A DNA stretch of 64,000 bases, from positions 248,001 through 312,000 of the forward strand of contig NZ_AQRA01000003.1 in NCBI RefSeq assembly GCF_000626715.1, in the 5' to 3' direction. The notes beneath the pieces were generated by a model. The model was not told the DNA's origin. It searched no databases and saw nothing but the letters and a program-made list of their open reading frames with translations. This document shows, piece after piece, positions 1 to 8,035 of the stretch. Position 1 is the stretch's first letter, and every line of letters starts with the position of its first letter. The translations under genes and the position numbers were made by a program. The DNA is from Aquimarina atlantica (lineage in GTDB: Bacteria > Bacteroidota > Bacteroidia > Flavobacteriales > Flavobacteriaceae).

Positions 1-881
1 CCTTTAAAAGTTAGTTCATTTTTTCTTCTTGGATAATAGATAATGTTGTAACACCATTTATTATCTATATATGCGCTATCTGTTAAGACATAATTATATA
101 CATTAATCCCTGTTCTGGATAATGGACTGGTAAAGCTTTTGTCAAAGAATTTTAGATAATTTTCATAAACGTCGTAATCAGAGTACAGGTCTTTAACAAA
201 TGCGATTAAGGTTTGGTTATCACTAAATCCTGCATTTTTATTTCCGGTAAGTACTTCTTTGTATTCATTAATTTGATTATCTCCATATACTTTAGAAAGT
301 GCTTCATTAAGAAAAATAGGTAAATAGGTTTTTCCGGTTATTCTTGATGTATCCACATCATCAAAAATAAATTCCATACCATTAAAAATCCTACTATTGA
401 TCAAAGTACTATCAATAGTGTTAAGATCAAATTCTAATTTTTCATATTTATCATAGGCATACTGCTTAAACTTTTTAACTCCGTTTTCCCGACGGTTTTT
501 CCAGATTTTTCTTAGAATATCAATTGCGGGATTATTTTTTTTAGAAGTTTTTCCTTTATAAATAACAACTTCATCTAATGCAGCAGCTTCCTCTTCGAGG
601 ATGATTTCCATCTTATAGGTAACCCGTTTGGTTAGTTTTATGGTCTTAGTTTTAAAACCAATAAACGAAACTTTGACATTAGAATAATTGTTGTCGGATT
701 CCATATAGAACCTACCGTTTTCATCGGTTATTGTTCCTATTGTAGAATTTGCAAATACAATATTAGCAAAAGGAACAGGTTGCTTATTACTATCATAAAC
801 CTGGCCGCCAACTTTAGTTTGTGAATAAAGAAATGTACAACTCAGTAAAGTAAAAAGTATTCCTAAAATCAAATGTCTCAT
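1..881 (-). CDS. DUF5686 / carboxypeptidase-regulatory-like surface protein, 3' end outside window
   Basis: Only the N-terminal ~293 residues are present; the gene runs off the left edge. The ATG at 881 is followed by a hydrophobic signal peptide ending near YSQ. Then comes a carboxypeptidase-regulatory-like fold (GGQVYD..KQPVPFANI..ANSTIGTITDENG) of about 80 residues, and then the start of a region typical of the DUF5686 family (IDILRKIWKNR, followed by YDKYEKLEFDLN). These families are known as outer-membrane or surface proteins of Bacteroidota; several resemble TonB-dependent receptor accessories. The exact substrate cannot be told. No clear -7 box was found in the 117 bases before it. Confidence 0.85.
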   Translation of the reverse strand, partial: MRHLILGILFTLLSCTFLYSQTKVGGQVYDSNKQPVPFANIVFANSTIGTITDENGRFYMESDNNYSNVKVSFIGFKTKTIKLTKRVTYKMEIILEEEAAALDEVVIYKGKTSKKNNPAIDILRKIWKNRRENGVKKFKQYAYDKYEKLEFDLNTIDSTLINSRIFNGMEFIFDDVDTSRITGKTYLPIFLNEALSKVYGDNQINEYKEVLTGNKNAGFSDNQTLIAFVKDLYSDYDVYENYLKFFDKSFTSPLSRTGINVYNYVLTDSAYIDNKWCYNIIYYPRRKNELTFK

Positions 882-998
882 CTAATACTATATAAGATTA
901 ATACTTGCGATAATTAGTGGATCACCTCAATTTTTGGGCCATTTTTACATTTGACGATGTTCCGAAAACTGATGAAACGCAAAATAAAGGAGTTCATT

Positions 999-1976
999 TT
1001 ATTTGTACATCACTTTTTTAACAGCTTTAACAACATCTTTACTATTGGGTAGCCATTCTTCTAATAGTTGTGGAGAATATGGAGTTGGTGTATCTGCGGT
1101 ATTAATTTTTAGAATAGGTGCATCCAGATAGTCAAAAATATTAGATTGTACCTGATATGTAATTTCTGAAGCAATATTAGCTAAAGGCCAGGCTTCTTCA
1201 AGAATAATTAATCGATTTGTTTTTTTAACAGAAGTAAATATAGCATCCAGATCTAAAGGGCGAACCGTTCTTAGATCTATAATCTCACAAGAAATATTTT
1301 CTTTAGCTAGTTCATCTGCTGCTTTATATGCTTCTTTAATAATTTTTCCAAATGAAACAATAGTAACATCGTTACCTTCTCTCTTTGTTTCTGCTACCCC
1401 TAGAGGAATGGTAAACTCACCTTCTGGTACTTCGCCTTTGTCGCCATACATTTGTTCACTTTCCATAAAGATAACAGGATCGTTATCTCTAATGGCAGAT
1501 TTTAATAATCCTTTTGCATCTTTTGGGTTAGAAGGAACCACTACTTTTAATCCTGGTGTATTGGCAAACCAATTTTCAAAAGCTTGTGAGTGTGTAGCTC
1601 CCAATTGACCAGCAGAAGCAGTAGGGCCTCTAAAAACAATAGGAATATTAAATTGACCACCACTCATTTGGCGCATTTTTGCAGCGTTGTTAATGATCTG
1701 ATCTATTCCTACCAACGAAAAATTAAACGTCATGAATTCGATAATGGGTCTATTGCCATTCATAGCACTACCAACACCAATACCTGCAAAACCTAACTCA
1801 GAGATAGGAGTGTCAAGAACCCGATCCGGACCAAACTCGTCCAGCATGCCTTTACTTGCTTTATACGCTCCGTTATATTCTGCAACTTCTTCACCCATTA
1901 AATATATGGATTCATCTCGTCGCATTTCTTCACTCATTGCTTCGCAAATCGCTTCTCTGAATTGTATGGTCTTCAT
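999..1976 (-). CDS. pdhB: Pyruvate dehydrogenase complex E1 component, beta subunit
   Basis: 325 aa, the usual length of the E1 beta subunit of pyruvate (or branched 2-oxo acid) dehydrogenase. It decarboxylates pyruvate together with E1 alpha, using thiamine diphosphate. Visible signatures are the N-terminal REAICEAM, GEEVAEYNG, the PISELGFAGIGVGSAMNG block, the FRGPTASAGQLGATHSQ loop and a C-terminal LEEAWP..ANIASEI transketolase C domain. An in-frame ATG exists at 2009, but the homologous start MKTIQF is at 1976; the extra 11 residues are lysine/asparagine-rich and look like leader. E1 alpha is not adjacent in this window. A TAnnTTTG box at 2108-2115 reads toward it. Confidence 0.93.
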   Translation of the reverse strand: MKTIQFREAICEAMSEEMRRDESIYLMGEEVAEYNGAYKASKGMLDEFGPDRVLDTPISELGFAGIGVGSAMNGNRPIIEFMTFNFSLVGIDQIINNAAKMRQMSGGQFNIPIVFRGPTASAGQLGATHSQAFENWFANTPGLKVVVPSNPKDAKGLLKSAIRDNDPVIFMESEQMYGDKGEVPEGEFTIPLGVAETKREGNDVTIVSFGKIIKEAYKAADELAKENISCEIIDLRTVRPLDLDAIFTSVKKTNRLIILEEAWPLANIASEITYQVQSNIFDYLDAPILKINTADTPTPYSPQLLEEWLPNSKDVVKAVKKVMYK

Positions 1977-2107
1977 GTGCTTGTTTTTATTATTTTTAGT
2001 CGACACCATTTATTTTTAGAATCAAAATGATTAGTAAATGTAATCGTAATAATCATTTTAATTATTCTGATTTTATTTAAAAAAAATATTTTGTGCCATA
2101 ACGAAGG

Positions 2108-2115
2108 CAAAAGTA
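2108..2115 (-). promoter_or_regulatory. Candidate -7 box for pdhB
   Basis: On the minus strand the bases read TACTTTTG, an exact match to the Bacteroidota TAnnTTTG -7 consensus, about 130 nt upstream of the pdhB ATG. No good TTG was found at -33. Inference from consensus only. Confidence 0.45.
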
Positions 2116-2153
2116 GCAATTAAAACCCTTTGATAGGGGGAGAATATTGAAAA

Positions 2154-2179
2154 AATTTACTATGCATGCATAGTAAATT
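2154..2179. promoter_or_regulatory. Perfect 26-bp palindrome, likely operator between pdhB and etfB
   Basis: The left half AATTTACTATGCA is followed directly by its exact reverse complement, with no spacer. The palindrome lies between the divergent pdhB and etfB promoters and ends 9 bases before a TATTTG box (2188-2193) that reads toward etfB, so a bound dimer would cover the etfB -33 region. No T-tract follows, which argues against a terminator. The regulator is unknown; TetR/MarR/GntR-type dimers bind sites of this form. Confidence 0.7.
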
Positions 2180-2238
2180 ATACTTTTTATTTGTACCTTC
2201 GCCTTTATTATTAAATTCTCAAAAAATACATATATAAA

Positions 2239-2985
2239 ATGAAGATATTAGTTTGTATTAGCCATGTGCCAGACACAACTTCCAAAATTAATTTTACGGA
2301 TGGAGATACTAAGTTTGATACCAATGGAGTGCAATTTGTAATTAATCCTAATGATGAGTTTGGGTTAACTCGTGCAATGTGGTTTAAAGAAAAGCAAGGA
2401 GCATCTGTAGATGTTGCAAATGTTGGCGGTTCAGAGACAGAACCTACTTTGCGTAAAGCTCTGGCGATTGGAGCAGATAATGCAATTAGAGTAAATACCG
2501 AAGCTACAGATGGCTTTTATGTTGCTCGACAATTAGCAAAAGTTATACAGGATGGTGGTTATGATCTTGTTATCGCTGGTAGAGAGTCTATTGACTATAA
2601 TGGAGGTATGGTACCAGGAATGATTTCTGCTCTTACAGGTGCTAATTTTGTAAATACGTGCATCGGTTTAGAAGTCGAAGGAGATACAGCCACAGTAACA
2701 CGCGAAATTGATGGAGGGAAAGAAACTTCTACAGCTAAACTACCTTTAATCATTGGAGGACAAAAAGGATTGGTAGAAGAAAGTGATTTACGCATTCCTA
2801 ATATGCGAGGAATTATGATGGCTCGTAAAAAACCACTTACTGTAGTAGAACCCATTGAAGCAAATCAGGAAACAAAAGCTGTTCAGTTTCAAAAACCAGC
2901 TCCAAAAGGAGAAGTAACATTGGTAGATCCTGATAATGTGGATCAATTGGTTACATTATTACATACCGAGGCTAAGGTGATTTAA
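2239..2985 (+). CDS. etfB: Electron transfer flavoprotein subunit beta
   Basis: 248 aa, normal for EtfB. The start MKILVCISHVPDT is the canonical EtfB N-terminus. The AMP-binding fold shows VDVANVGG..EPTLRKALAIGADNAIRV and the family signature VAGRESIDYNGGMVPG (seen as IAGRESIDYNGG). With EtfA it carries electrons from acyl-CoA and other flavin dehydrogenases to ETF:quinone oxidoreductase in the cytosol. etfA follows 95 bases downstream on the same strand, so the two are probably co-transcribed from the promoter next to the 26-bp palindrome. Confidence 0.97.
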   Translation: MKILVCISHVPDTTSKINFTDGDTKFDTNGVQFVINPNDEFGLTRAMWFKEKQGASVDVANVGGSETEPTLRKALAIGADNAIRVNTEATDGFYVARQLAKVIQDGGYDLVIAGRESIDYNGGMVPGMISALTGANFVNTCIGLEVEGDTATVTREIDGGKETSTAKLPLIIGGQKGLVEESDLRIPNMRGIMMARKKPLTVVEPIEANQETKAVQFQKPAPKGEVTLVDPDNVDQLVTLLHTEAKVI

Positions 2986-3080
2986 TTGAAACTAAATCAT
3001 TCTGAACTCTTTATAAAAAATTAACAAAACAATCAAACAGTTCCTGAAAACATGTTCGGGAAAAATTAAACAAAATTTTT

Positions 3081-4049
3081 ATGTCAATTTTAGTATATAC
3101 AGAAAGTGAAGGCCAAAAATTTAAAAAAGCCGCTTTCGAAGTAGCATCTTATGCAAAAGAAGTTGCTACTATGCTTGGTACAACTGTAACCGCTGTAAGT
3201 ATTAATGGAGGAGATAGTAGCGAATTAGGAGCGTATGGAGTAGATAAAGTTTTAGAGATAAAAAATGATAAACTATCTACATTTAATGCAAAAGCATATG
3301 CAGATGCAATAAAACAAGCAGCAGTACAAGAAGATGCAAAAGTTGTTGTGGTAAGTTCTACAGCAGATAGCAAATTTTTAGCACCTTTATTAGCGGTACA
3401 CCTTAATGCCGGATATGCGTCAAATGTTGTAGGATTACCAGAGAGTACTTCTCCTTTTAAAGTGAAACGTACTGCATTTACCAATAAAGCATTTAATGTT
3501 ACAGAAATACCAACAGATGTTAAAGTAATTGGTTTGTCTAATAATGCTTTTGGTCTTAAAGAAAATGCTGGATCTGCAGCTTCTGAAGCTTTTGAACCAT
3601 CACTTTCTGATAATGATTTTGGAGTACAGGTAACTGCTGTAGATAAAGCTACAGATAAAGTTTCTATTGCTGATGCAGAAATTGTAGTATCAGGTGGGCG
3701 TGGGCTAAAAGGTCCCGAAAATTGGGGAATGATTGAAGAGCTTGCAGATGTGCTTGGAGCAGCTACCGCATGTTCAAAACCAGTAAGTGATATGGGATGG
3801 AGACCTCATAGTGAACACGTAGGACAAACCGGAAAACCAGTTGCGTCTAATCTATATATTGCTGTTGGAGTTTCTGGAGCTATTCAACACTTAGCAGGAA
3901 TTAATGCCAGTAAAGTAAAAGTGGTAATTAATAATGATCCCGAGGCGCCTTTCTTTAAAGCGGCAGACTACGGAATAGTGGGAGATGCTTTTGAAGTAGT
4001 TCCAAAACTTATTGAAAAATTAAAAGAATTTAAGTCGAATAACGCATAA
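3081..4049 (+). CDS. etfA: Electron transfer flavoprotein subunit alpha
   Basis: 322 aa, the usual EtfA length. The N-terminal half (residues 1 to about 190) is the Rossmann-like ETF domain. The C-terminal FAD domain starts at VVSGGRGLKGPENWGMIEELA and continues with the FAD signature GQTGKPVASNLYIAVGVSGAIQH, then NNDPEAPFFKAADYGIVGDAFEVVP. It pairs with EtfB just upstream. A strong intrinsic terminator closes the operon 25 bases after the stop. Confidence 0.97.
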   Translation: MSILVYTESEGQKFKKAAFEVASYAKEVATMLGTTVTAVSINGGDSSELGAYGVDKVLEIKNDKLSTFNAKAYADAIKQAAVQEDAKVVVVSSTADSKFLAPLLAVHLNAGYASNVVGLPESTSPFKVKRTAFTNKAFNVTEIPTDVKVIGLSNNAFGLKENAGSAASEAFEPSLSDNDFGVQVTAVDKATDKVSIADAEIVVSGGRGLKGPENWGMIEELADVLGAATACSKPVSDMGWRPHSEHVGQTGKPVASNLYIAVGVSGAIQHLAGINASKVKVVINNDPEAPFFKAADYGIVGDAFEVVPKLIEKLKEFKSNNA

Positions 4050-4074
4050 TTTTCATAAATTGTGCCCAATTAGG

Positions 4075-4123
4075 GGCTGTTTGAACCTATGTAGAAGTCC
4101 GCATGTTCAAACAGCCTTTTTTT
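4075..4123 (+). terminator. Intrinsic terminator of etfBA
   Basis: Perfect 12-bp stem GGCTGTTTGAAC (4075-4086) and GTTCAAACAGCC (4105-4116), 18-nt loop, followed by seven T. It ends 12 bases before the ATG of the next gene, which makes an upstream in-frame ATG at 4103, inside the stem, an unlikely start. Confidence 0.92.
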
Positions 4124-4135
4124 ATTGAGAGCAAT

Positions 4136-4753
4136 ATGAGTTTAGTTCGACTGAACATAAAAGGAATATCATACAGTCAAACCCAAAATGGTGCTTATGC
4201 ACTAATTTTAAGTGAGGTGGATGGAGAAAGAAAGTTACCAATTGTTATAGGTGCTTTTGAGGCACAATCTATAGCTATTGCTTTAGAAAAGGAGATTAAA
4301 CCTCCTAGACCACTTACCCATGATCTTTTTAAGAATTTTGCAGATCGGTTTGATATTATAGTAAAGCAAGTAATTATTCATAAACTGGTAGACGGTGTCT
4401 TTTATTCCAGTGTTATTTGCGAACGCGATAAAATTGAAGAAATTATAGATGCCAGAACAAGCGATGCAATTGCATTGGCACTACGATTTCAAGCTCCTAT
4501 ATTTACCTATAAAAATATTTTGGATCAGGCTGGTATATATCTTAAAGTAAATCCTAAAAAGGATGATGAGATGGATCCTGAAAATCTTTTAGTAGATGAA
4601 TTGGTTTCTGATGACGTAGAAATGGTAGGTAAAGAAACAAGTTATAAAGACTTATCTATTGATGAACTCAATCGAATGCTTGATCAGGCAGTTACTAATG
4701 AAGACTATGAATTAGCAGCAAGGATTCGCGATGAAATTTCTAAACGAGGCTAA
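4136..4753 (+). CDS. Bifunctional nuclease family protein (BFN/DUF151) with C-terminal UVR motif
   Basis: 205 aa from the ATG at 4136 (MSLVRLNIKGISYSQTQNGAYAL, shown here only as its opening). Residues 1 to about 130 are the bifunctional nuclease domain: LSEVDGERKLPIVIGAFEAQSIAIALE, RPLTHDLF, and the family hallmark RTSDAIALALRF. The last 40 residues contain a UVR-like helix (LDQAVTNEDYELAARIRDEI), as in UvrB/UvrC. DUF151 members have reported RNase/DNase activity in plants; the bacterial role is not settled. It is followed 36 bases later by the nucleoside transporter. Confidence 0.9.
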   Translation: MSLVRLNIKGISYSQTQNGAYALILSEVDGERKLPIVIGAFEAQSIAIALEKEIKPPRPLTHDLFKNFADRFDIIVKQVIIHKLVDGVFYSSVICERDKIEEIIDARTSDAIALALRFQAPIFTYKNILDQAGIYLKVNPKKDDEMDPENLLVDELVSDDVEMVGKETSYKDLSIDELNRMLDQAVTNEDYELAARIRDEISKRG

Positions 4754-4789
4754 TTTATATGTTAGAGTTAAAGATCTAATCTATTTTAA

Positions 4790-6508
4790 ATGAGTTCAAT
4801 TTATATGAAGAAAGGAGCACTTACTTTTCTATTATCTCTATTTGTTTTCACTATATTATCAGCACAATCCATAGAAAAAAAATGGATTTTAGAAGAAGTT
4901 AACGGAGATGCAGAAGAAACTTTTGCTGTTAAAGAAGGAGATTATCTTTCATTAGAACAAGGCCGGTTTTCATATGCTTTTAATGGTACTTCAGAAACAC
5001 TACAAGGAGATTATTTACAACAAAATAATATTCTTTTACTTTTTCCTGAGACAGCTCAAGATTCTCTTATACGATATAGAGTTACTACCTTAACAGATTC
5101 GACACTGGTTATTTCAAAAAATAATATTTTATATGCTCTTTCTGCCCAGAAAAGAACAGAACAAGTAACTCCTGTAGCAGAAGTTAGTCAACTTATACCT
5201 AACCAGGGTTTCTCTTTTAATAGTTTATGGAGAGGGGTTTTAGGAATGATAGTACTTCTGATAATTGCATTTTTATTTAGCAGTAACCGAAAAGCTATTA
5301 ATTGGAAAACAGTTGGATTAGGTGTTGGATTTCAATTAATAATTGCTATTGGAGTTTTAAAAGTACCGTTTGTTCAAATGGTATTTGAATGGGTTGGAAG
5401 CTTATTTGTTAGTGTTTTAGACTTTACTAGAGCAGGAAGTAAATTTCTGTTTGAAGGTTTGGTTGTAGATATGGATACCTTTGGTTTTATATTCGCTTTT
5501 CAGGTACTACCAACTATTATATTCTTTTCAGCTTTAACTTCCTTATTATTTTATCTAGGTATTATTCAAAAAGTAGTAAAAGGTTTAGCTTGGTTGTTGA
5601 CCAAAGCACTCAAGATATCCGGAGCAGAAAGTTTAAGTGTTGCCGGTAACATCTTTTTAGGCCAAACAGAAGCACCTCTATTAATTAAAGCATACTTAGA
5701 AAAAATGAATAAGTCTGAAATGCTATTAGTTATGATCGGTGGCATGGCAACTGTTGCTGGAGCTGTACTGGCAGCATATATAGGATTTTTAGGAGGAGAT
5801 GACCCGGTTTTACGATTACAATTTGCAAAACACCTATTAGCAGCATCAGTAATGGCAGCTCCTGGAGCAATTGTTATTTCTAAAATACTATTTCCGCAAA
5901 CAGAAAAAATTAATACAGACGTACATGTTTCTTCAGAAAAAATAGGATCTAATATTTTAGATGCTATAGCAAACGGAACAACTGAAGGCTTAAGACTAGC
6001 TGTAAATGTTGGTGCTATGTTATTAGTGTTTGTAGCCTTTATTGCTATGCTGAACGGTGTATTGAGTTGGATTGGAGATATTACTTCTGTAAACACTTGG
6101 ATAGCATCAAACACAGCTTACCAAAACTTATCTCTTGAGCTTATTTTAGGTTATCTTTTTGCGCCATTAATGTGGATGATTGGAGTCGCCAAAGAAGACA
6201 TAGCTTTAATGGGGCAACTTCTAGGGATTAAATTAGCGGCAAGTGAATTTGTAGGGTATATACAATTAGCAGATTTAAAAAATCCAGCCAATGCACTGCA
6301 TTTTACTTATAATAAATCTGTGATTATGGCTACATATATGCTATGTGGTTTTGCAAACTTTGCTTCAATCGGAATACAAATAGGAGGTATTGGTTCGTTG
6401 GCACCTGGTCAACGAAAAACATTGTCCGAATTTGGTATGAAAGCACTAATCGGCGGTACTATAGCATCCCTGCTATCTGCCACAATTGCCGGGATGATAA
6501 TCGGATAA
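4790..6508 (+). CDS. NupC/CNT-family nucleoside transporter with N-terminal lipocalin-like extension
   Basis: 572 aa. The C-terminal ~420 residues are a concentrative nucleoside transporter: gate region with WKTVGLGVGFQLIIAIGVLKVPF, then the CNT hallmark GQTEAPLLIKAYL near residue 295 and several membrane spans. Before this comes a hydrophobic signal-like segment and an extracytoplasmic stretch of ~100 residues (KKWILEEVNGD..., lipocalin-like strands), absent from classical NupC of ~400 aa. It would import nucleosides with Na+ or H+, which fits thyA downstream. The ATG at 4805 (MKKGAL) gives a cleaner signal peptide and may be the true start. Confidence 0.88.
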   Translation: MSSIYMKKGALTFLLSLFVFTILSAQSIEKKWILEEVNGDAEETFAVKEGDYLSLEQGRFSYAFNGTSETLQGDYLQQNNILLLFPETAQDSLIRYRVTTLTDSTLVISKNNILYALSAQKRTEQVTPVAEVSQLIPNQGFSFNSLWRGVLGMIVLLIIAFLFSSNRKAINWKTVGLGVGFQLIIAIGVLKVPFVQMVFEWVGSLFVSVLDFTRAGSKFLFEGLVVDMDTFGFIFAFQVLPTIIFFSALTSLLFYLGIIQKVVKGLAWLLTKALKISGAESLSVAGNIFLGQTEAPLLIKAYLEKMNKSEMLLVMIGGMATVAGAVLAAYIGFLGGDDPVLRLQFAKHLLAASVMAAPGAIVISKILFPQTEKINTDVHVSSEKIGSNILDAIANGTTEGLRLAVNVGAMLLVFVAFIAMLNGVLSWIGDITSVNTWIASNTAYQNLSLELILGYLFAPLMWMIGVAKEDIALMGQLLGIKLAASEFVGYIQLADLKNPANALHFTYNKSVIMATYMLCGFANFASIGIQIGGIGSLAPGQRKTLSEFGMKALIGGTIASLLSATIAGMIIG

Positions 6509-6596
6509 TTATTAAAATATTAAAGGGCTGTTAAAAACTATTGTACAACTATCCTTTAATCAATAAATTAAAGAGTACCTCGTATGCTATTTTTTG

Positions 6597-6604
6597 TATA
6601 TTTG
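6597..6604 (+). promoter_or_regulatory. Candidate -7 box for thyA
   Basis: TATATTTG, an exact TAnnTTTG match, 47 bases before the thyA ATG. No clear -33 TTG at the usual spacing. Confidence 0.5.
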
Positions 6605-6651
6605 AAGAGCACTTTTAACTTTAAAGATTAATATAAACTGTAAGAGAGAAT

Positions 6652-7476
6652 ATGAAGCAATATCTTGATCTTGTGCGTCATGTAATTGAGAATGGGAATG
6701 CAAAAGAAGATCGAACTGGCACAGGTACGAAAAGCGTTTTTGGCTACCAAATGCGTTTTGACCTTAGTGAAGGATTTCCTATGGTCACAACCAAAAAACT
6801 ACATCTAAAATCTATAGTCCACGAATTATTATGGTTTTTGAAGGGAGATACCAACATAGGTTATCTTCAGGAGAATGGCGTTCGTATCTGGAACGAATGG
6901 GCTGATGATAATGGTGATTTAGGTCCTGTATATGGTCATCAATGGCGTAATTGGGATAATAACGAGATCGATCAGATCAAAGAGATAGTAGAGACGCTTA
7001 AAAGTAACCCCGATAGTAGACGTATGTTGGTATCTGCCTGGAACCCAAGTGTTCTGCCGGATACATCAAAGTCTTTTTCAGAAAATGTAGCTAACGGTAA
7101 GGCAGCATTACCTCCCTGTCATGCTTTTTTTCAATTTTATGTTGCTAATGGTAAGCTGTCGTGTCAACTGTATCAACGTAGTGCAGATATTTTTTTAGGA
7201 GTGCCATTTAATATAGCTTCTTATGCCTTATTTACTATGATGATGGCACAAGTTTGTGGCTATGAAGCAGGTGAGTTTATACATACTTTTGGTGATGCTC
7301 ATATCTATAACAATCATAAAGAACAACTAGAGCTTCAGCTATCTAGAACACCTCGAAAATTACCTAAAATGATACTTAATCCAGAGGTGAAAGATATTTT
7401 TGGCTTCGTTTTTGATGATTTCAAGTTAGTAGACTATGATCCGCACTCTCATATAAAGGGAAGGGTTGCAGTTTAA
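6652..7476 (+). CDS. thyA: Thymidylate synthase
   Basis: 274 aa. Converts dUMP to dTMP with 5,10-methylene-tetrahydrofolate. The catalytic cysteine is Cys156 in [19 protein letters not shown] near residue 20, [10 protein letters not shown] and the [18 protein letters not shown] block are all present. It is ~10 residues longer than E. coli ThyA because of an insertion ([16 protein letters not shown]) just before the active site. Its partner dihydrofolate reductase lies 4.6 kb downstream, fused to a membrane domain. Confidence 0.98.
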   Translation: MKQYLDLVRHVIENGNAKEDRTGTGTKSVFGYQMRFDLSEGFPMVTTKKLHLKSIVHELLWFLKGDTNIGYLQENGVRIWNEWADDNGDLGPVYGHQWRNWDNNEIDQIKEIVETLKSNPDSRRMLVSAWNPSVLPDTSKSFSENVANGKAALPPCHAFFQFYVANGKLSCQLYQRSADIFLGVPFNIASYALFTMMMAQVCGYEAGEFIHTFGDAHIYNNHKEQLELQLSRTPRKLPKMILNPEVKDIFGFVFDDFKLVDYDPHSHIKGRVAV

Positions 7477-7499
7477 GCCCAAATTTTAAATGAACTACG

Positions 7500-7925
7500 A
7501 TGAAAAGAACATTACTTATTTTAACACTTTTGCTTTCGGGAATTTCCTTTTCCCAGGATGCAATAATTTTATCGCAGGAAAATGCGAATGAAAAAGGAAT
7601 CACACCACTGTGGCCAAAATGTGATAGATCAAGACAAACCCCTACACAATGTTTTGATCAAAAATTGAGAAATCACATTATTCAAAATTTTGAGTACCCA
7701 GAGATCGCTATGAACGAAGGATTAAGCGGTACAGTAACAGTAGAGTTTATTATAAATAAAAAAGGAAAAGTAGAAGTGCTCGAAGTTACGGGAGCACATA
7801 GATATTTACAAAGAGAAGCTATTAGAATAATTAGAGCTATCCCTAAGATGAAACCCGGTAAATGGGGAGAAAAACCAATAGCTGTCGCTTATACTGTCCC
7901 GATTACGTTTAGAAAACCACAATAA
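7500..7925 (+). CDS. Energy transducer TonB-like secreted protein (TonB C-terminal domain)
   Basis: 141 aa. N-terminal signal peptide (LLILTLLLSGISFSQ), a short linker with two cysteines (PKCDRSRQTPTQC), then a TonB C-terminal domain: YPEIAMNEGLSGTVTVEF, INKKGKVEVLEV, and PGKWGEKPIAVAYTVPITF. It has a cleavable signal rather than the membrane anchor plus proline-rich arm of true TonB, so it is probably a periplasmic TonB-domain protein, a form common in Flavobacteriia. It lies 23 bases after thyA and may be in its operon. Confidence 0.88.
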   Translation: MKRTLLILTLLLSGISFSQDAIILSQENANEKGITPLWPKCDRSRQTPTQCFDQKLRNHIIQNFEYPEIAMNEGLSGTVTVEFIINKKGKVEVLEVTGAHRYLQREAIRIIRAIPKMKPGKWGEKPIAVAYTVPITFRKPQ

Positions 7926-7932
7926 CATAGAG

Positions 7933-7972
7933 GTTAACATTTTAATTTTAACATTGGATTAACCTTGTTATA
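7933..7972 (+). promoter_or_regulatory. TTAAC repeats resembling those before the GLPGLI gene
   Basis: TTAAC occurs with its last C at 7938, 7952 and 7963, followed by GTTATAGG. The core TTAACATTGG(A)TTAACCTT is almost identical to 42006-42023 upstream of the GLPGLI gene, where the repeats are spaced exactly 10 bp. Candidate response-regulator site before egtB. Confidence 0.4.
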
Positions 7973-7995
7973 GGATAAAAAATAATAAAATTCAG

Positions 7996-8003
7996 TAAAT
8001 TTG
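7996..8003 (+). promoter_or_regulatory. Candidate -7 box for egtB, overlapping the upstream terminator
   Basis: TAAATTTG matches TAnnTTTG. Transcription would begin near 8010, inside the 5' arm of the hairpin at 8003-8029, so egtB mRNA would lack the complete stem while read-through from the tonB-like gene would carry it. The nearest TTG (7965-7967) is 28 bases upstream, longer than the usual spacer. Confidence 0.45.
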
Positions 8004-8035
8004 AGTGTATACGTAAGTCGTATACACTCTTTTTT
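8003..8035 (+). terminator. Intrinsic terminator directly abutting the egtB start codon
   Basis: Perfect 11-bp stem GAGTGTATACG (8003-8013) and CGTATACACTC (8019-8029) with a TAAGT loop and six T (8030-8035). The next base is the A of the egtB ATG. It would end the thyA/tonB-like transcript. Confidence 0.88.

Noticed and set aside
3045..3075. Possible hairpin TTCC...GGAA between etfB and etfA
   Set aside because: Only four to five pairs and no T run; unlikely to be functional.
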